From IMG/VR virus record IMGVR_UViG_3300023116_000059, positions 1-55,041 of that record: a stretch of DNA of 55,041 bases; one strand, 5' to 3'. The stretch comes from a virus. The translations under genes were made by a program, and so were the position numbers. This document shows positions 26,801 through 36,061 of this stretch, piece after piece. The notes below the pieces were generated by a model. The model did not search any database. It saw only the letters and a list, made by a program, of their open reading frames with translations, and was not told where the DNA came from. Numbering within the stretch: the stretch's first letter is position 1; each line of letters starts with the position of its first letter.

Positions 26801-27636
26801 ATAGATCCGCTAACACTAAATGTTGTCTCGTCTAAAACCGATTGAATGGTAATGTCTTGTGTTGCGCCAGAAATGGGATCTACAGGAGCAGTGATTGTGG
26901 CAGTACCGCCAGTCTGTGTGAAGAACCAACCAGGATAAATGCCAGCAGTAGAAGCAACAGTAATTGTTCCAAATTCATCGTCTGCTGTTCCACTGCCAGA
27001 GACATCTGGTGGCAGTGTTAAAATGTCACCAACAATATAGTTTTCACCATAATTATCAATGGTAGTTTGAATAAAACTGCCACTAGAGAAGAGAAGTGTT
27101 ACTTCAATTCCTGTACCAGAACCACCTGCAAGATTGACTTGACTGTAGTTTTGAGATCCTCCACCTGCACCAGTGTAAATGTATCCAGAACCTGGTGTAG
27201 TAGTTCCATCAAAAGGAGATACTGTGATATCAAACGTACCACCAGAACCAGTACCACCAACGCCAGGAATATCTGTAAACTCTCCAACGTCGTAATTTTC
27301 ACCAGGTGCTTGTACAAAAATACCTTGTGTATATAAAGTATTTTTCCTAATTACAAAGTCTCTGTAAAAGGTGGTTTGATTATCATTGTAATCATAAATC
27401 CTTTTACCGTTAACAGCAAACGCCATTGTTCTGACGTTAGACTTATAAAAACCTAACGTATCGTCAGAAGTGAATGCTAGAGAAGGGAAATCTTTGGTTC
27501 CATCCCCTAGTTTTAGAACACCAGTAGAAAGGTCTGTTCCACCAGCAGAAATATTGAATAGGGCGGCACCTAGTTGATTAATTTTTTGTCTTTGGACTTC
27601 AAAAGTATCTGTCCTAGCGACGTTAATTGCGGGCAT
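23830..27636 (-). CDS. Tail-fibre-like structural protein with cupredoxin-like segment
   Basis: A 1268-residue protein. The N-terminus (MPAINVARTDTFEVQRQKIN) with the following LGDGTKDFPSLAF and NGKRIYDYN resembles the virion-attachment part of marine phage fibres. Gly-rich beta modules occupy about residues 110-340. Residues about 433-605 resemble a cupredoxin: SGHPFRFS (H468) and YYFCTDHPYMSG (C588, H591, M594), with an inserted beta module between them. A Thr/Val-rich segment near 625-665 (TGDVATGNINVAAITGD) looks like a trimeric shaft. Two related units with VIPxG...IRFNT/IRYNT...FEGY/YEGY...LGGV lie towards the C-terminus. It probably forms part of a fibre or baseplate appendage. Confidence 0.78.
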   Translation of the reverse strand: MPAINVARTDTFEVQRQKINQLGAALFNISAGGTDLSTGVLKLGDGTKDFPSLAFTSDDTLGFYKSNVRTMAFAVNGKRIYDYNDNQTTFYRDFVIRKNTLYTQGIFVQAPGENYDVGEFTDIPGVGGTGSGGTFDITVSPFDGTTTPGSGYIYTGAGGGSQNYSQVNLAGGSGTGIEVTLLFSSGSFIQTTIDNYGENYIVGDILTLPPDVSGSGTADDEFGTITVASTAGIYPGWFFTQTGGTATITAPVDPISGATQDITIQSVLDETTFSVSGSIDAGGSVNFDVDAPWGSNGNGYNFTIDKAGVVTSVSVNAAGNGYDVGDIIGVNNLDLTIPFDYVVSTISLNQLTFTTNIAAGTFFVGQTLFATDPNGPGGDASEILVREVVLDGSLVDFIVVESISGSAGSGNTISTTSGGATIATVDTSDNVNRYTIDIDDGNGAVIYPDLLLYKSNTYDFDVSGASGHPFRFSIHQGGYWTQPVVETVNLDVASKDITVTNASGVLVGMEVIVDTSVVVTDSGQFAEGAVVEAINGNVITMSEFPTQAGATPCIIRGALYEGNEVEYGSETVRIVPTDSTPSTLYYFCTDHPYMSGQSVITVNYNNPKTFGSGFEIGVSNIISEDVVTGDVATGNINVAAITGDTVNVETVNTTTTNTTDLIAEEVKSALYTDDNTIEITSGSGNVQLTGAFVNFGTEANIQTSSGDFLTAGEIRTDFKFNIKDILTIVDNNISTTGSNDLLFTPPANRVAKCDALTAFVIPSGTTAQRPGVGIVEDGAIRFNTTTQQYEGYSEDTGQWSSLGGVRDLDGNTTITAELEVGVNDNILRFYNDSKITMRFTPFWMEFYEVNKVRALNPTVPAYSNWAANTPVSAGQYLKYRNNLYEVTGSGVTATDGNAPEHTEGEQSNNTALLTWYAFAVNPLIVDECTELRIGPQGDLPVLINNDLKLFENKITTTVSDLVLQPNTGQKITCDAVSSLVIPVGNGDERGAAIQGSIRYNTSDSQFEGYNGNQWGGLGGVKDIDQDTEIKAEQSPGSDEDTLFFYNNGVNTLRVQENDIEFDIDTFVSTNGDFNLTGNRITLDNNTSTFEHLTSSAFLHTTKSQLDFGLSAGLNVDPLLRLDSLGDIYYNLGFGSGTPEMVKLFDTDLKTIEYNDLRISTVDIPLVKDTADVGAATLYNVNTEESAKVYCVAHNTTTGDKEFIEFAVIDKSGTVYFSEYGNIKTGADLIHATFDIDSLFNARVTFTLHDDLATNDVVNINVVSYNQKK

Positions 27637-27829
27637 TTTTTACTAACTCTTTCAGGAGGGACTTAATCTCAGAGACTTCATTCTTCAACATATTTATGTC
27701 ATCTAACGCGGAACTTAGCTGTTTCGCTTTACGTCTTGCTTCAATAGCAGAAACGTTCTGATTAATGATAGCGCCTGTGTTTTCGTCCCTTACTAACCCG
27801 TCGTGACCACTTACCTTGATATAAGACAT
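27623..27829 (-). CDS. Small conserved coiled-coil protein
   Basis: 68 residues. The N-terminus MSYIKVSGHDGLVRDENTGA is a pattern I associate with a small protein conserved in T4-like marine phages. The C-terminal half (SSALDDINMLKNEVSEIKSL) has heptads of a coiled coil. Its 3' end overlaps the fibre-gene start by 14 bases, and it begins 9 bases after the DUF4815 gene stop codon. The location fits a small structural or assembly factor. Confidence 0.75.
   Translation of the reverse strand: MSYIKVSGHDGLVRDENTGAIINQNVSAIEARRKAKQLSSALDDINMLKNEVSEIKSLLKELVKNARN
27691..27698 (-). promoter_or_regulatory. CATAAATA box, possible late promoter for the 1268-residue fibre
   Basis: Matches the late core inside the 68-residue gene, about 55 bases before the next start. 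It lies within coding sequence, so it is uncertain. Confidence 0.3.
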
Positions 27830-27838
27830 ACGCGGAAA

Positions 27839-30800
27839 TTAGAAAGAAGCAACGGCTCTGATGTCTTGAATCTTAGGTACGTATGCAGGATCAGGAGACT
27901 TCATTACAATCTTGACGGCAAACGATGCAAATTCTTCGATATCATTAGCACTATAAACTAGTTCTTGATAAGAAGATTGTTTTTCCGAAATACCAGAAAT
28001 AGTATTTTCGGAACTTGCAATCTCAAAGACATCTGGTTGACCATTTCCATTGAAATAGATCCACTCGATATCTTCAAAGTTTTCTTGACTTGCAGACTTC
28101 TTAAACTTATATAGAACTTCGATGTTTGCAATGTCTTTGGTATTTGCTGTTAGATGCACATTGATTCCAGTAGCAGGGTTGCTAATTGCAATTTCTTTTG
28201 TTACATACTTAGCAACAGAGGAACTGTTCTTCGAAGTATTTTCTTCGATGAATTGAGTTCCATTTGTATAACCAACAGAAGCAACTTCCAAGAATTCTTG
28301 TTCATCTTCTGCCTGACCCTGATAGGAGATCATATCTCCTACACGGAAAATATCAAATCCTTGTTCGTTAACATCAGCATTTCTGTTAAAGGAAGAGTTG
28401 TCAATAATCCTTCCATTAAAGTCATCATTGATAGGTCTTCTATCAACTCTTACTGTCAACTTATTATCACGTCTGTTCCAGTTTACGGTATTTCCATCAA
28501 TAGTGTTCTCATATACTTGAGATGGAGTAGATGGATTTCTCGCAATAATTGGAGAAGCATCTGGAATATCAAAGAATTGCTGAACAGGATTGCTGTTGAC
28601 TTTAATTGGGTGCTGTGCTAAAGTTGGATTTACAATAGAAGAATCTGGGTTTAGAGATGTTTGATCTCCAAACTTAAGTCCATCTCTTAAACTGTAGTAA
28701 TTATTTGTACTGACTTTAACAAAAATAGTATCATTAACAACTTTAACAATTGTTCCAACTGCTTTAGTTTCATGACCAATTACAGTTTGACCTGTTGTAA
28801 TTGTGGTGCCAGTTGTATTAGAAACCGTGAAACTATAAACAGGTAAGAATTCCAGAATCTGGTCTCTTCTTCCAAAACGATTTTCTTTACCAGAAGCATT
28901 TTCAACTCTGTTTGTGGATGTCTTGAGAGACGCTACTCCCAAATCAACAACAGGCGACAGGTACGATACTGTCGAAGAAAGATTCATCTTATATGTTAAG
29001 GATCTTTCAATTCCATTCATAGTCTGGTTAATTGGCGAAGCAATAACCTTCTGATTAGTAAAGAAATGAGTTTCATTCAAGAATGTTCTTTCATATTCTG
29101 TTTGAGAATATGACTCATAGTTTGATGTGATTGCATCTACAGGTTGAATGTTTGTTGTAATAACATCCGTTTCAATTTTAGTTCCAGTGCTGGAAATATA
29201 TCTAATCTGTGGATAGAGAGATTCATATTTTCTGTTATATGATGCAAGAACATTTGTACCACCAAGAGAATTGGAAGATGCTTTTGATGTGGAGAAAATG
29301 GAATACGTATCAATACCAGAGTTAGAAACTTGGAATAGATTGGAATTCAATGTAGAAGCAGAAATACCACCTACCTCATCAGCGTTCTTGTAGAATGCAT
29401 AGGATTTACCACTATCTTCGAATCCATGGTTGTGATGATTAACCTTCACAATGTTATTGTTATTTCCAAACAATGTTGAGTCTGCATTAGACTTAGCAGA
29501 TGCATTTGTTTGGAATACACCAGATTCTACTAATTCATAACCAAGTGGTTGGTTAGTCAGAAGCAATTCAGCACGGCGAGAGATATCAAACTCTGCTCTG
29601 TATAGAGTGAACTTAACATCTTCAAAGATGTCTTCTGTCCAGTTATCTACATTCTGAGATCTGAACACAGAACCTAAAGATGGTTGAGTTGTAACTGTAG
29701 TGCTAGTAGCAATTTCAGTTTCGCCTAATCTAGATGCCCAAAGTTCGTAGTCTGTAGAATCTGTTTCAATGACCAATGCATACTCTGCTTCATTTTCAAG
29801 ATATACTGGGTATTCGAATTCAAAGTTGGTTGGTGTTGTAGATTCTGTAACATCTCCACTATCAGTAGCAATGCCCATTCTTACAGCAGGAACATCAATA
29901 GTAATAAATGACTCAATTTCACAACCAGCAGCACCATTTCCAACTCCTTTGATAACAACAGAAGGTGCTTCTGTGTAACCAAAACCAGAAAGAGACAACT
30001 CTGCATTGTAAATACGACCACCAGAAACATCGAGTCTTGCAGTAGCAGTAGAACCGCCAGGAAGTTGTGGGGATTCGATGACAGCAATAGCAGAAGAATA
30101 ATTTCCACCTGTTGCCTTAACTTTTAGTCTAGTAACCCTGCCGCTATCTTTGGCAATCTGTAAAGTTAGATCTGTATTATTCTTAGCATTATCTAAAGTT
30201 AGAGTTTCAGAAACCAAACCTTCATTAGCAATAAATGACTTGCCATTGTGGTTGGAAAGAACTACAGTGTATACTTGCTCATTGGTGAGAGAATACTTGC
30301 CACTAGCAGTAGCGACAAGCTCTACATTGTTCTTATCGTAAATCTTAACGATAGGTCCAGAAGCAGAACTTCTTTGACCAACTAGACTCTCTCCTTTGTA
30401 TAGAGAAATGTTTCCACTACCAAATACTTTTAGATATGTGTATGGAGTGAGAGTTTTTTCTGTGCCAGGAACAATATTCTTGCCTGGTTTACCAGACTCT
30501 ACATTTGTCAAGTATACTTTACATGGGATATTTTCACTCTTCTTAGAGAAGAAGAGGTCTACACCTGTTGTAAAGACTCCACCATCAAAGTTTTCAATCT
30601 TAAATGTTTGTGCCATTGGATTTGGCTTTAATGGATTGTCCGTATTGCTGTTAACTAACTGGACACCCTCATTAGATTTGAAGTAAGATGGTCTTGTAGA
30701 AATAATGCTAGATGGATTTTCTGGTAAAATACCCGAAGCGTAGAACTTAACTTCGGCATATGTATCTACATTTTCCTTACCAATATTCTCAGAGCTAGAA

Positions 30801-33800
30801 GTAAATCTGATAGTCTTGATGCCAGTAGTAATACGTACTTCTTCAGCAGATGTGTCATAATCTACATCTTCAATCTTACCAGACCATGCGCTATTTTCTC
30901 TAGGTGGTAAACCAGCAGGAATTAGAATAATTCCACTAGCATTACCATTCTCATCAGTAACAATATCTCCATTAAAGGAAGACAGGGAGTTGCCAGCAAT
31001 ACCAGTAAATCTCTGGTCTGGATTTACCCAACGCGAAACGTCTCTTCCTTCGAGGAATGCATATACTTTTGTATTTGGTTTTAATCTTCTAATTACATAC
31101 TTAACTGGAATGCTTCTTGCAAAGAACTGTAGAGAGTTGGATACAACATTGCCACCAACTTGCTTCTGTTGAATACCCTTACCAACAGCATTGTTGACAG
31201 GACTTACATTAGAAGAACTTTGTGTAGATGCAAGATCAACAGTAGATCTAACTGCTTCTGTGTTGATAGTACCAAGAGAATTGATATTTTCAAATACTGG
31301 AGCAGAACCAACCCAGTTAATTACAAAAGAATTATAGAGACTGGAGTATGCTTCTTCGACATCTTCCTTAGCAAGGAAAATTGAGAAGATGTTTGTATTA
31401 TTATCTACAACCAATGGAGCAATGCTGGTGTCATACCACTGATCTACTGGGGGAGATAGTTCTCCATCACCAACATACTGAAGAACTACAAATGGATTTG
31501 GATTGATAGTCTTAGTAGCAAAAGCATTTCCTAGCAATTCTAGGTTCTCGTATGGAAGAGTTACAATATCTCCTTTTCTGGAATATCCAGCAACAGATCT
31601 TTGATCTTCACGATTGTAAACTTCTTCTAGTAGAATAGAATCTTCTTTAGACTGAGCTCTTAATACAGACTGTTGTGTGTCAACTGCAGACTGGTGATCA
31701 AGAGAAGATAGATTACCACGATGGGTTTCAAAGTTGTCAACAAAGAAACCAGACTTAAATCTATCTAAACCAACATTATCCTTAACTTGCATGTTGAGAG
31801 CTTGTTGCTCAAGGATGCTAAGTGTGGTATAATACTCAAGACGCTCGATACGCTTCTCCAACTTACCGATGTCACGCATTGTGTAACGACGGTTGTCTAC
31901 AGGAGTAATTCTTACATCCTTACTGGTCTCTGTATATGCAGGGATGTACATGTAGTACAAAGGTACTGCATCGTTAAGAGGATCTGGTTTGGATGGGTTT
32001 AGAGAAGAGTTGCCTTCTTTAACTACAAATTCTCCTTTATTTGTCAAGAACAGTGCATCAATACGAGACAAATATTGAACTTGTGAGAATGAGAAAGTAT
32101 ACTCTAAATTAGAGTCAGGCGCAGGAGAAGCAGAAATAACAGCACCAGATCTGGAGAAAGAACCTTCCGTTCTCTCTAGAATAGATGTATCTTGGAAACC
32201 ACTAACAATTGCTTCATTGTCAACCTTTGGTCTAAAATCAATAACATTCTTTAGTTTTGTTAGACCAAGAACGTTAGAGTTGAAAACAGGAATTTCGTTA
32301 GAGTCTACACCTGCTTCGTGAATATAAGAATCAACTGTACAGAAGTCCCCAGCAGAATGTTCGAAATAATCGAAAGCAATAACTAGTTGACCAGCGGGAG
32401 GTTCAGCACCTGGTTTCAATACAATACGAGAAACGTCATAGATTGTATCTCTCTGACCATCATCAAATGTAAATCTATCAGTGATGTCTGTACCAGCAAC
32501 TAGATTGCCAGCAGTATCAACTTCTGGTGGGGAAGTAGATGTGCCTTCATAAACATATCTTAGTTTGAAAGCATCTGCATATGATTTCTGATCAATAGAA
32601 TCCGAATCAAAATCTCTACCTCTAAATGGAACAACTCTATCACCAGAAGAGATAACAACAATTCTCTTTCTTCTAATTGCTGTTTTTAATCTTGGTTTTG
32701 CTTTGTCAACTTCTAATGTTGCTGTTAGTTTTAGTTTTGGATACTGTCCATTTTCAGGAATAAATCCAAAATAATCCTTAGACAAGAAAATATTAATACT
32801 ACCAGAAGTTAGTCCAGTAGTTCCTTCTGTAGCAGATGTAATTTCCACTGCATCTGCTGGAATGTATACGATGTCACCAGCAACAATATTTGGTGCATCA
32901 CCAGCATCTAGTACAGTTACAATATAATTTTCTTCAGTAAATGCAGTAAATCTTTGAGTTCCAAAAGGTAACTGTGCAGCAAATGTAATATTGTCTTGTA
33001 CAGTAGTTGCAGTTACAAAGTCTCTTCTAACATAATACTTAATCTTGGAATCTTCTGGGTCTCTTACAATAGATTCAATCTCATTGCTTCCTGTTGGGAA
33101 TAGGAGAGTACCTTGATTTTGATTTGCAACTTTTGGTCTGATTCTAACAATACTATTATTAGTAACGTCTGCTGGCAGTGCTGTATCTAGATAAACTCTA
33201 GTCTTAGATGTACCGATTGGTTTTGTTGCATATTGAACAATTGCTCTAATAGTGTTATTGTCAACATCGGTAAATTGAATGACATCTCCCTGTAAAAGGA
33301 GACTAGATGCATCTGCACTAAAACTATTTGATTCTAGGAACTTATATCCTTGACTACCAGAGAAAGTAAACTGAGTTACATCTGTGATCTCTGCGTAGGA
33401 TTGATCGTCAACTTCTACGTCTGCGGTAAATGTATTTGCATTTCCACTGCCATATTGTGCAGAGAAAGATTTAACAGCAGAAGCGTTATAAGTGGTTACA
33501 GCATTTCTAATTAAAACAGCAGTAATAACTGCATTACTAGAAGGTTGATCTGCTCCAGATGGAGTGTTGATGCTTACTAGAGGTGGTTGAGAATATGTAT
33601 CAGAGACAGAATTAAAGTTTACAATACTGCAACCATAAACTTTTCCGCCTGAAGTCACTTTTAATTGTACTTTACTGTTGTCATATTCAACACCGTTCAA
33701 AGAAATAGTAAAGTCTTCAGTATATCCTTGTCCTCTTCTTACAACAACAAAGTGGGAAATAGTATTGTCTTTTGCAATCTTGAGCGTATTGCCAGATTCG

Positions 33801-35965
33801 TCAGCAATGGTTTCTCCAGACTTGAAGCTTCCAAACAATACTTTTAAGAATAGGACATTCTTGGCAGTGTACAATCCATCAGCAGGACCCTCTACAACGC
33901 CGTATGCGCCACTCTCTAGACCATATACATACTGACCAGCAGTAAACGCTGTCACACTCGCAATGGGAGACTGTGTGATAATTTTAGTGAAGTATGTAGG
34001 ATCAAAGAATGAGAATCCAAATACAGAATTGTAACTAGATACTCCGCCAGCAAGACGACCTTTAGAAAGAACTACATCCGTATCTGTATTAAAACCAGCT
34101 CCTCTCTTAAGAAACTTGAAGTTATTTGGTTTTACTTTACCAATTAAAGGAGTAATAGTATTACTGTAGTCTACAATCTCGCCAAAATAACTAGTATCCG
34201 CTTTAGCGTCTGCTTCGGACTTGAATAGTTTTCTAATAAAATTGGGATCACCTTCATCATATTCTACTAGAGAAATAATATCATCTTTGTTTCCACAAAT
34301 TGTTAACTCTAAATATTTGACACTTGTGGTAGGATTGATCTCTGGTCTGTTAATCTTTGCATAAGAAATAGATTTAACAGAAGAAACTACTGCAGGAGCT
34401 CCAGATGTACTTCTAGATTTTACAAACCAAAGTTCTCCAATTACATTTTCAAAAGTTCCATCCGTGATCGATCCCAAGTTTGGATTGGAAGTTGATTGAA
34501 CTTCAATAGTAATTGTCTTAATAGCATCACTTGGATTGAATTTCAGTCCTCGTCTTGATAATGTTTGCCTGTGTGCATTTACATCTTCAGTATTATTAAA
34601 TCCTAAAGATCCATCATTAAATGTAGAATATAAGAAAACATCTGGATATGCAGTTAGTTCTGGTGCTTCTGCATTAAGAGGGACACTACCAAAAACATTG
34701 GTAATATTGAATGTTGGCAAACCTCTCGTTTTTAAAGTTACATTGTCTGTGTTTAGACTTTCTCTTGCTTTAGGAACTTCAATATATTTGGTTTCTTTGT
34801 TGACAATTTCATATCCTTTGATATATGCTTTACCAGGACCTATAGCAGCAAGCATAAGTCTAGAAGCTTCTTCGCTTTCTTTTCCATTATACTTACCAAA
34901 TTCATCAACAGAATAGATGCCGTTATTTCCATCTTTTTGTTGATACTCTCTGATATCAATACCAAAGTTATCTACAACATAGTCGCCAGACTCATCAAAT
35001 GTTCTGCGTGCTAGTGTTTGCTCTAGTAGAGAATAGTCTGCAGGAGTAACTTTTTTCTGAATAGCACCTCTCTTAACAGTGAGAAGTTGAATGAAATTTT
35101 TATCGGTGATTTCATCAAATCCAAATTCTTTTAGATTTAATTGAATCTGTAATCTATGTGCGCCAGGTGCAGTAAAGTTGGAAGATCCTCGGGCATTATC
35201 GTATAAAGATTGATCCTCCTCTGGAGTTACAATATTTTCTACAATAGTAAATCCAACTTTTGCTGTTGGTTTATCATAATATTCGTCAATAACAAGAAGC
35301 TGAGAATCATTTCTAACAAAAAATCCATTGACAAAGTAGATTCCTTCTTCTACCTTAACAGCAGAAGCAAATCCCATAGCAGGACTTTCAATAGAAGATA
35401 CTTGTTTTGTATCTGGATCGGTAATAGCAATGCTAGTTGGCAGAACACTACCATCAGTACCGACAACTAAAAGTGGAGTATTGATACCATTAACAACTTC
35501 TAGAGTTTCACCTTGTCTAAAAGTAGTCTCATTATTAGAGTTGCCACTATTTACATACTTAACGTATACTGTATCTGATGTAGTTTCGGTTGCAATATTT
35601 GCAGACAAGACAGTTCCAATGACGCCAGACGTTAGACCAACTAACTGTTGCCCCACAAGTTCTCTAATATCATATTTTCTGTATACAATACCATTACCAT
35701 CATTGATAGCAACTTCTGATACAGACGACAACTTAACGTAATCAAGTTTGGTATTTAACCCAACTTCGCCAGGAATAACCAATTCTCCTTGTTTAAAGGC
35801 ATGTCTACCAAAACTTTCTACTTGGTTTTGGAGAATTGATTGAACTTGAGTTAATTCTCTTCCCTGAATAGAATAACCAGGACGGAAAAGAATCTTATAA
35901 AAATTCTTACTTACGTCGAAGTCATCATAATATGGGGCTACATTAAAGTTAGTCTTTTGTGGCAT
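27839..35965 (-). CDS. DUF4815-type virion structural protein (2708 residues)
   Basis: The N-terminus NVAPYYDDFDVSKNFYKILF followed by GYSIQGRELTQVQSILQNQV is the signature of DUF4815 proteins, which follow gp8 in cyanomyovirus genomes and are counted as baseplate or fibre-attachment proteins. A conserved segment near residue 1368 reads YTMRDIGKLEKRIERLEYYT, a likely coiled coil. Repeated Gly-rich beta modules occur in the C-terminal half (ATGGNYSSAIAVIESP and GFGYTEAPSVVI). T4 places gp9, gp10, gp11 and gp12 after gp8; none is recognisable here, so this protein probably replaces part of that set. Upstream lie a late CTAAATA box and a GGCGGAG ribosome-binding site. Confidence 0.85.
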   Translation of the reverse strand: MPQKTNFNVAPYYDDFDVSKNFYKILFRPGYSIQGRELTQVQSILQNQVESFGRHAFKQGELVIPGEVGLNTKLDYVKLSSVSEVAINDGNGIVYRKYDIRELVGQQLVGLTSGVIGTVLSANIATETTSDTVYVKYVNSGNSNNETTFRQGETLEVVNGINTPLLVVGTDGSVLPTSIAITDPDTKQVSSIESPAMGFASAVKVEEGIYFVNGFFVRNDSQLLVIDEYYDKPTAKVGFTIVENIVTPEEDQSLYDNARGSSNFTAPGAHRLQIQLNLKEFGFDEITDKNFIQLLTVKRGAIQKKVTPADYSLLEQTLARRTFDESGDYVVDNFGIDIREYQQKDGNNGIYSVDEFGKYNGKESEEASRLMLAAIGPGKAYIKGYEIVNKETKYIEVPKARESLNTDNVTLKTRGLPTFNITNVFGSVPLNAEAPELTAYPDVFLYSTFNDGSLGFNNTEDVNAHRQTLSRRGLKFNPSDAIKTITIEVQSTSNPNLGSITDGTFENVIGELWFVKSRSTSGAPAVVSSVKSISYAKINRPEINPTTSVKYLELTICGNKDDIISLVEYDEGDPNFIRKLFKSEADAKADTSYFGEIVDYSNTITPLIGKVKPNNFKFLKRGAGFNTDTDVVLSKGRLAGGVSSYNSVFGFSFFDPTYFTKIITQSPIASVTAFTAGQYVYGLESGAYGVVEGPADGLYTAKNVLFLKVLFGSFKSGETIADESGNTLKIAKDNTISHFVVVRRGQGYTEDFTISLNGVEYDNSKVQLKVTSGGKVYGCSIVNFNSVSDTYSQPPLVSINTPSGADQPSSNAVITAVLIRNAVTTYNASAVKSFSAQYGSGNANTFTADVEVDDQSYAEITDVTQFTFSGSQGYKFLESNSFSADASSLLLQGDVIQFTDVDNNTIRAIVQYATKPIGTSKTRVYLDTALPADVTNNSIVRIRPKVANQNQGTLLFPTGSNEIESIVRDPEDSKIKYYVRRDFVTATTVQDNITFAAQLPFGTQRFTAFTEENYIVTVLDAGDAPNIVAGDIVYIPADAVEITSATEGTTGLTSGSINIFLSKDYFGFIPENGQYPKLKLTATLEVDKAKPRLKTAIRRKRIVVISSGDRVVPFRGRDFDSDSIDQKSYADAFKLRYVYEGTSTSPPEVDTAGNLVAGTDITDRFTFDDGQRDTIYDVSRIVLKPGAEPPAGQLVIAFDYFEHSAGDFCTVDSYIHEAGVDSNEIPVFNSNVLGLTKLKNVIDFRPKVDNEAIVSGFQDTSILERTEGSFSRSGAVISASPAPDSNLEYTFSFSQVQYLSRIDALFLTNKGEFVVKEGNSSLNPSKPDPLNDAVPLYYMYIPAYTETSKDVRITPVDNRRYTMRDIGKLEKRIERLEYYTTLSILEQQALNMQVKDNVGLDRFKSGFFVDNFETHRGNLSSLDHQSAVDTQQSVLRAQSKEDSILLEEVYNREDQRSVAGYSRKGDIVTLPYENLELLGNAFATKTINPNPFVVLQYVGDGELSPPVDQWYDTSIAPLVVDNNTNIFSIFLAKEDVEEAYSSLYNSFVINWVGSAPVFENINSLGTINTEAVRSTVDLASTQSSSNVSPVNNAVGKGIQQKQVGGNVVSNSLQFFARSIPVKYVIRRLKPNTKVYAFLEGRDVSRWVNPDQRFTGIAGNSLSSFNGDIVTDENGNASGIILIPAGLPPRENSAWSGKIEDVDYDTSAEEVRITTGIKTIRFTSSSENIGKENVDTYAEVKFYASGILPENPSSIISTRPSYFKSNEGVQLVNSNTDNPLKPNPMAQTFKIENFDGGVFTTGVDLFFSKKSENIPCKVYLTNVESGKPGKNIVPGTEKTLTPYTYLKVFGSGNISLYKGESLVGQRSSASGPIVKIYDKNNVELVATASGKYSLTNEQVYTVVLSNHNGKSFIANEGLVSETLTLDNAKNNTDLTLQIAKDSGRVTRLKVKATGGNYSSAIAVIESPQLPGGSTATARLDVSGGRIYNAELSLSGFGYTEAPSVVIKGVGNGAAGCEIESFITIDVPAVRMGIATDSGDVTESTTPTNFEFEYPVYLENEAEYALVIETDSTDYELWASRLGETEIATSTTVTTQPSLGSVFRSQNVDNWTEDIFEDVKFTLYRAEFDISRRAELLLTNQPLGYELVESGVFQTNASAKSNADSTLFGNNNNIVKVNHHNHGFEDSGKSYAFYKNADEVGGISASTLNSNLFQVSNSGIDTYSIFSTSKASSNSLGGTNVLASYNRKYESLYPQIRYISSTGTKIETDVITTNIQPVDAITSNYESYSQTEYERTFLNETHFFTNQKVIASPINQTMNGIERSLTYKMNLSSTVSYLSPVVDLGVASLKTSTNRVENASGKENRFGRRDQILEFLPVYSFTVSNTTGTTITTGQTVIGHETKAVGTIVKVVNDTIFVKVSTNNYYSLRDGLKFGDQTSLNPDSSIVNPTLAQHPIKVNSNPVQQFFDIPDASPIIARNPSTPSQVYENTIDGNTVNWNRRDNKLTVRVDRRPINDDFNGRIIDNSSFNRNADVNEQGFDIFRVGDMISYQGQAEDEQEFLEVASVGYTNGTQFIEENTSKNSSSVAKYVTKEIAISNPATGINVHLTANTKDIANIEVLYKFKKSASQENFEDIEWIYFNGNGQPDVFEIASSENTISGISEKQSSYQELVYSANDIEEFASFAVKIVMKSPDPAYVPKIQDIRAVASF

Positions 35966-35999
35966 TGTACTCCGCCAAATACTAGCATCTTGTCTTTAG

Positions 36000-36006
36000 T
36001 ATTTAG
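36000..36006 (-). promoter_or_regulatory. Late promoter box CTAAATA for the DUF4815 gene
   Basis: Lies just behind the gp8 terminator and 35-41 bases before the DUF4815 ATG. The terminator-promoter pair separates two transcription units. Confidence 0.55.
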
Positions 36007-36013
36007 TAGAGAT

Positions 36014-36043
36014 AAAAAAAATCCCCCCATTGCTGGAGGGATT
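36014..36043 (-). terminator. Intrinsic terminator after gp8
   Basis: On the minus strand a 9-bp stem (AATCCCTCC / GGGGGGATT, one G-U pair) with loop AGCAAT is followed by eight T. It begins 19 bases after the gp8 stop codon. Confidence 0.85.
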
Positions 36044-36061
36044 AATGATGTCTCTTTCACA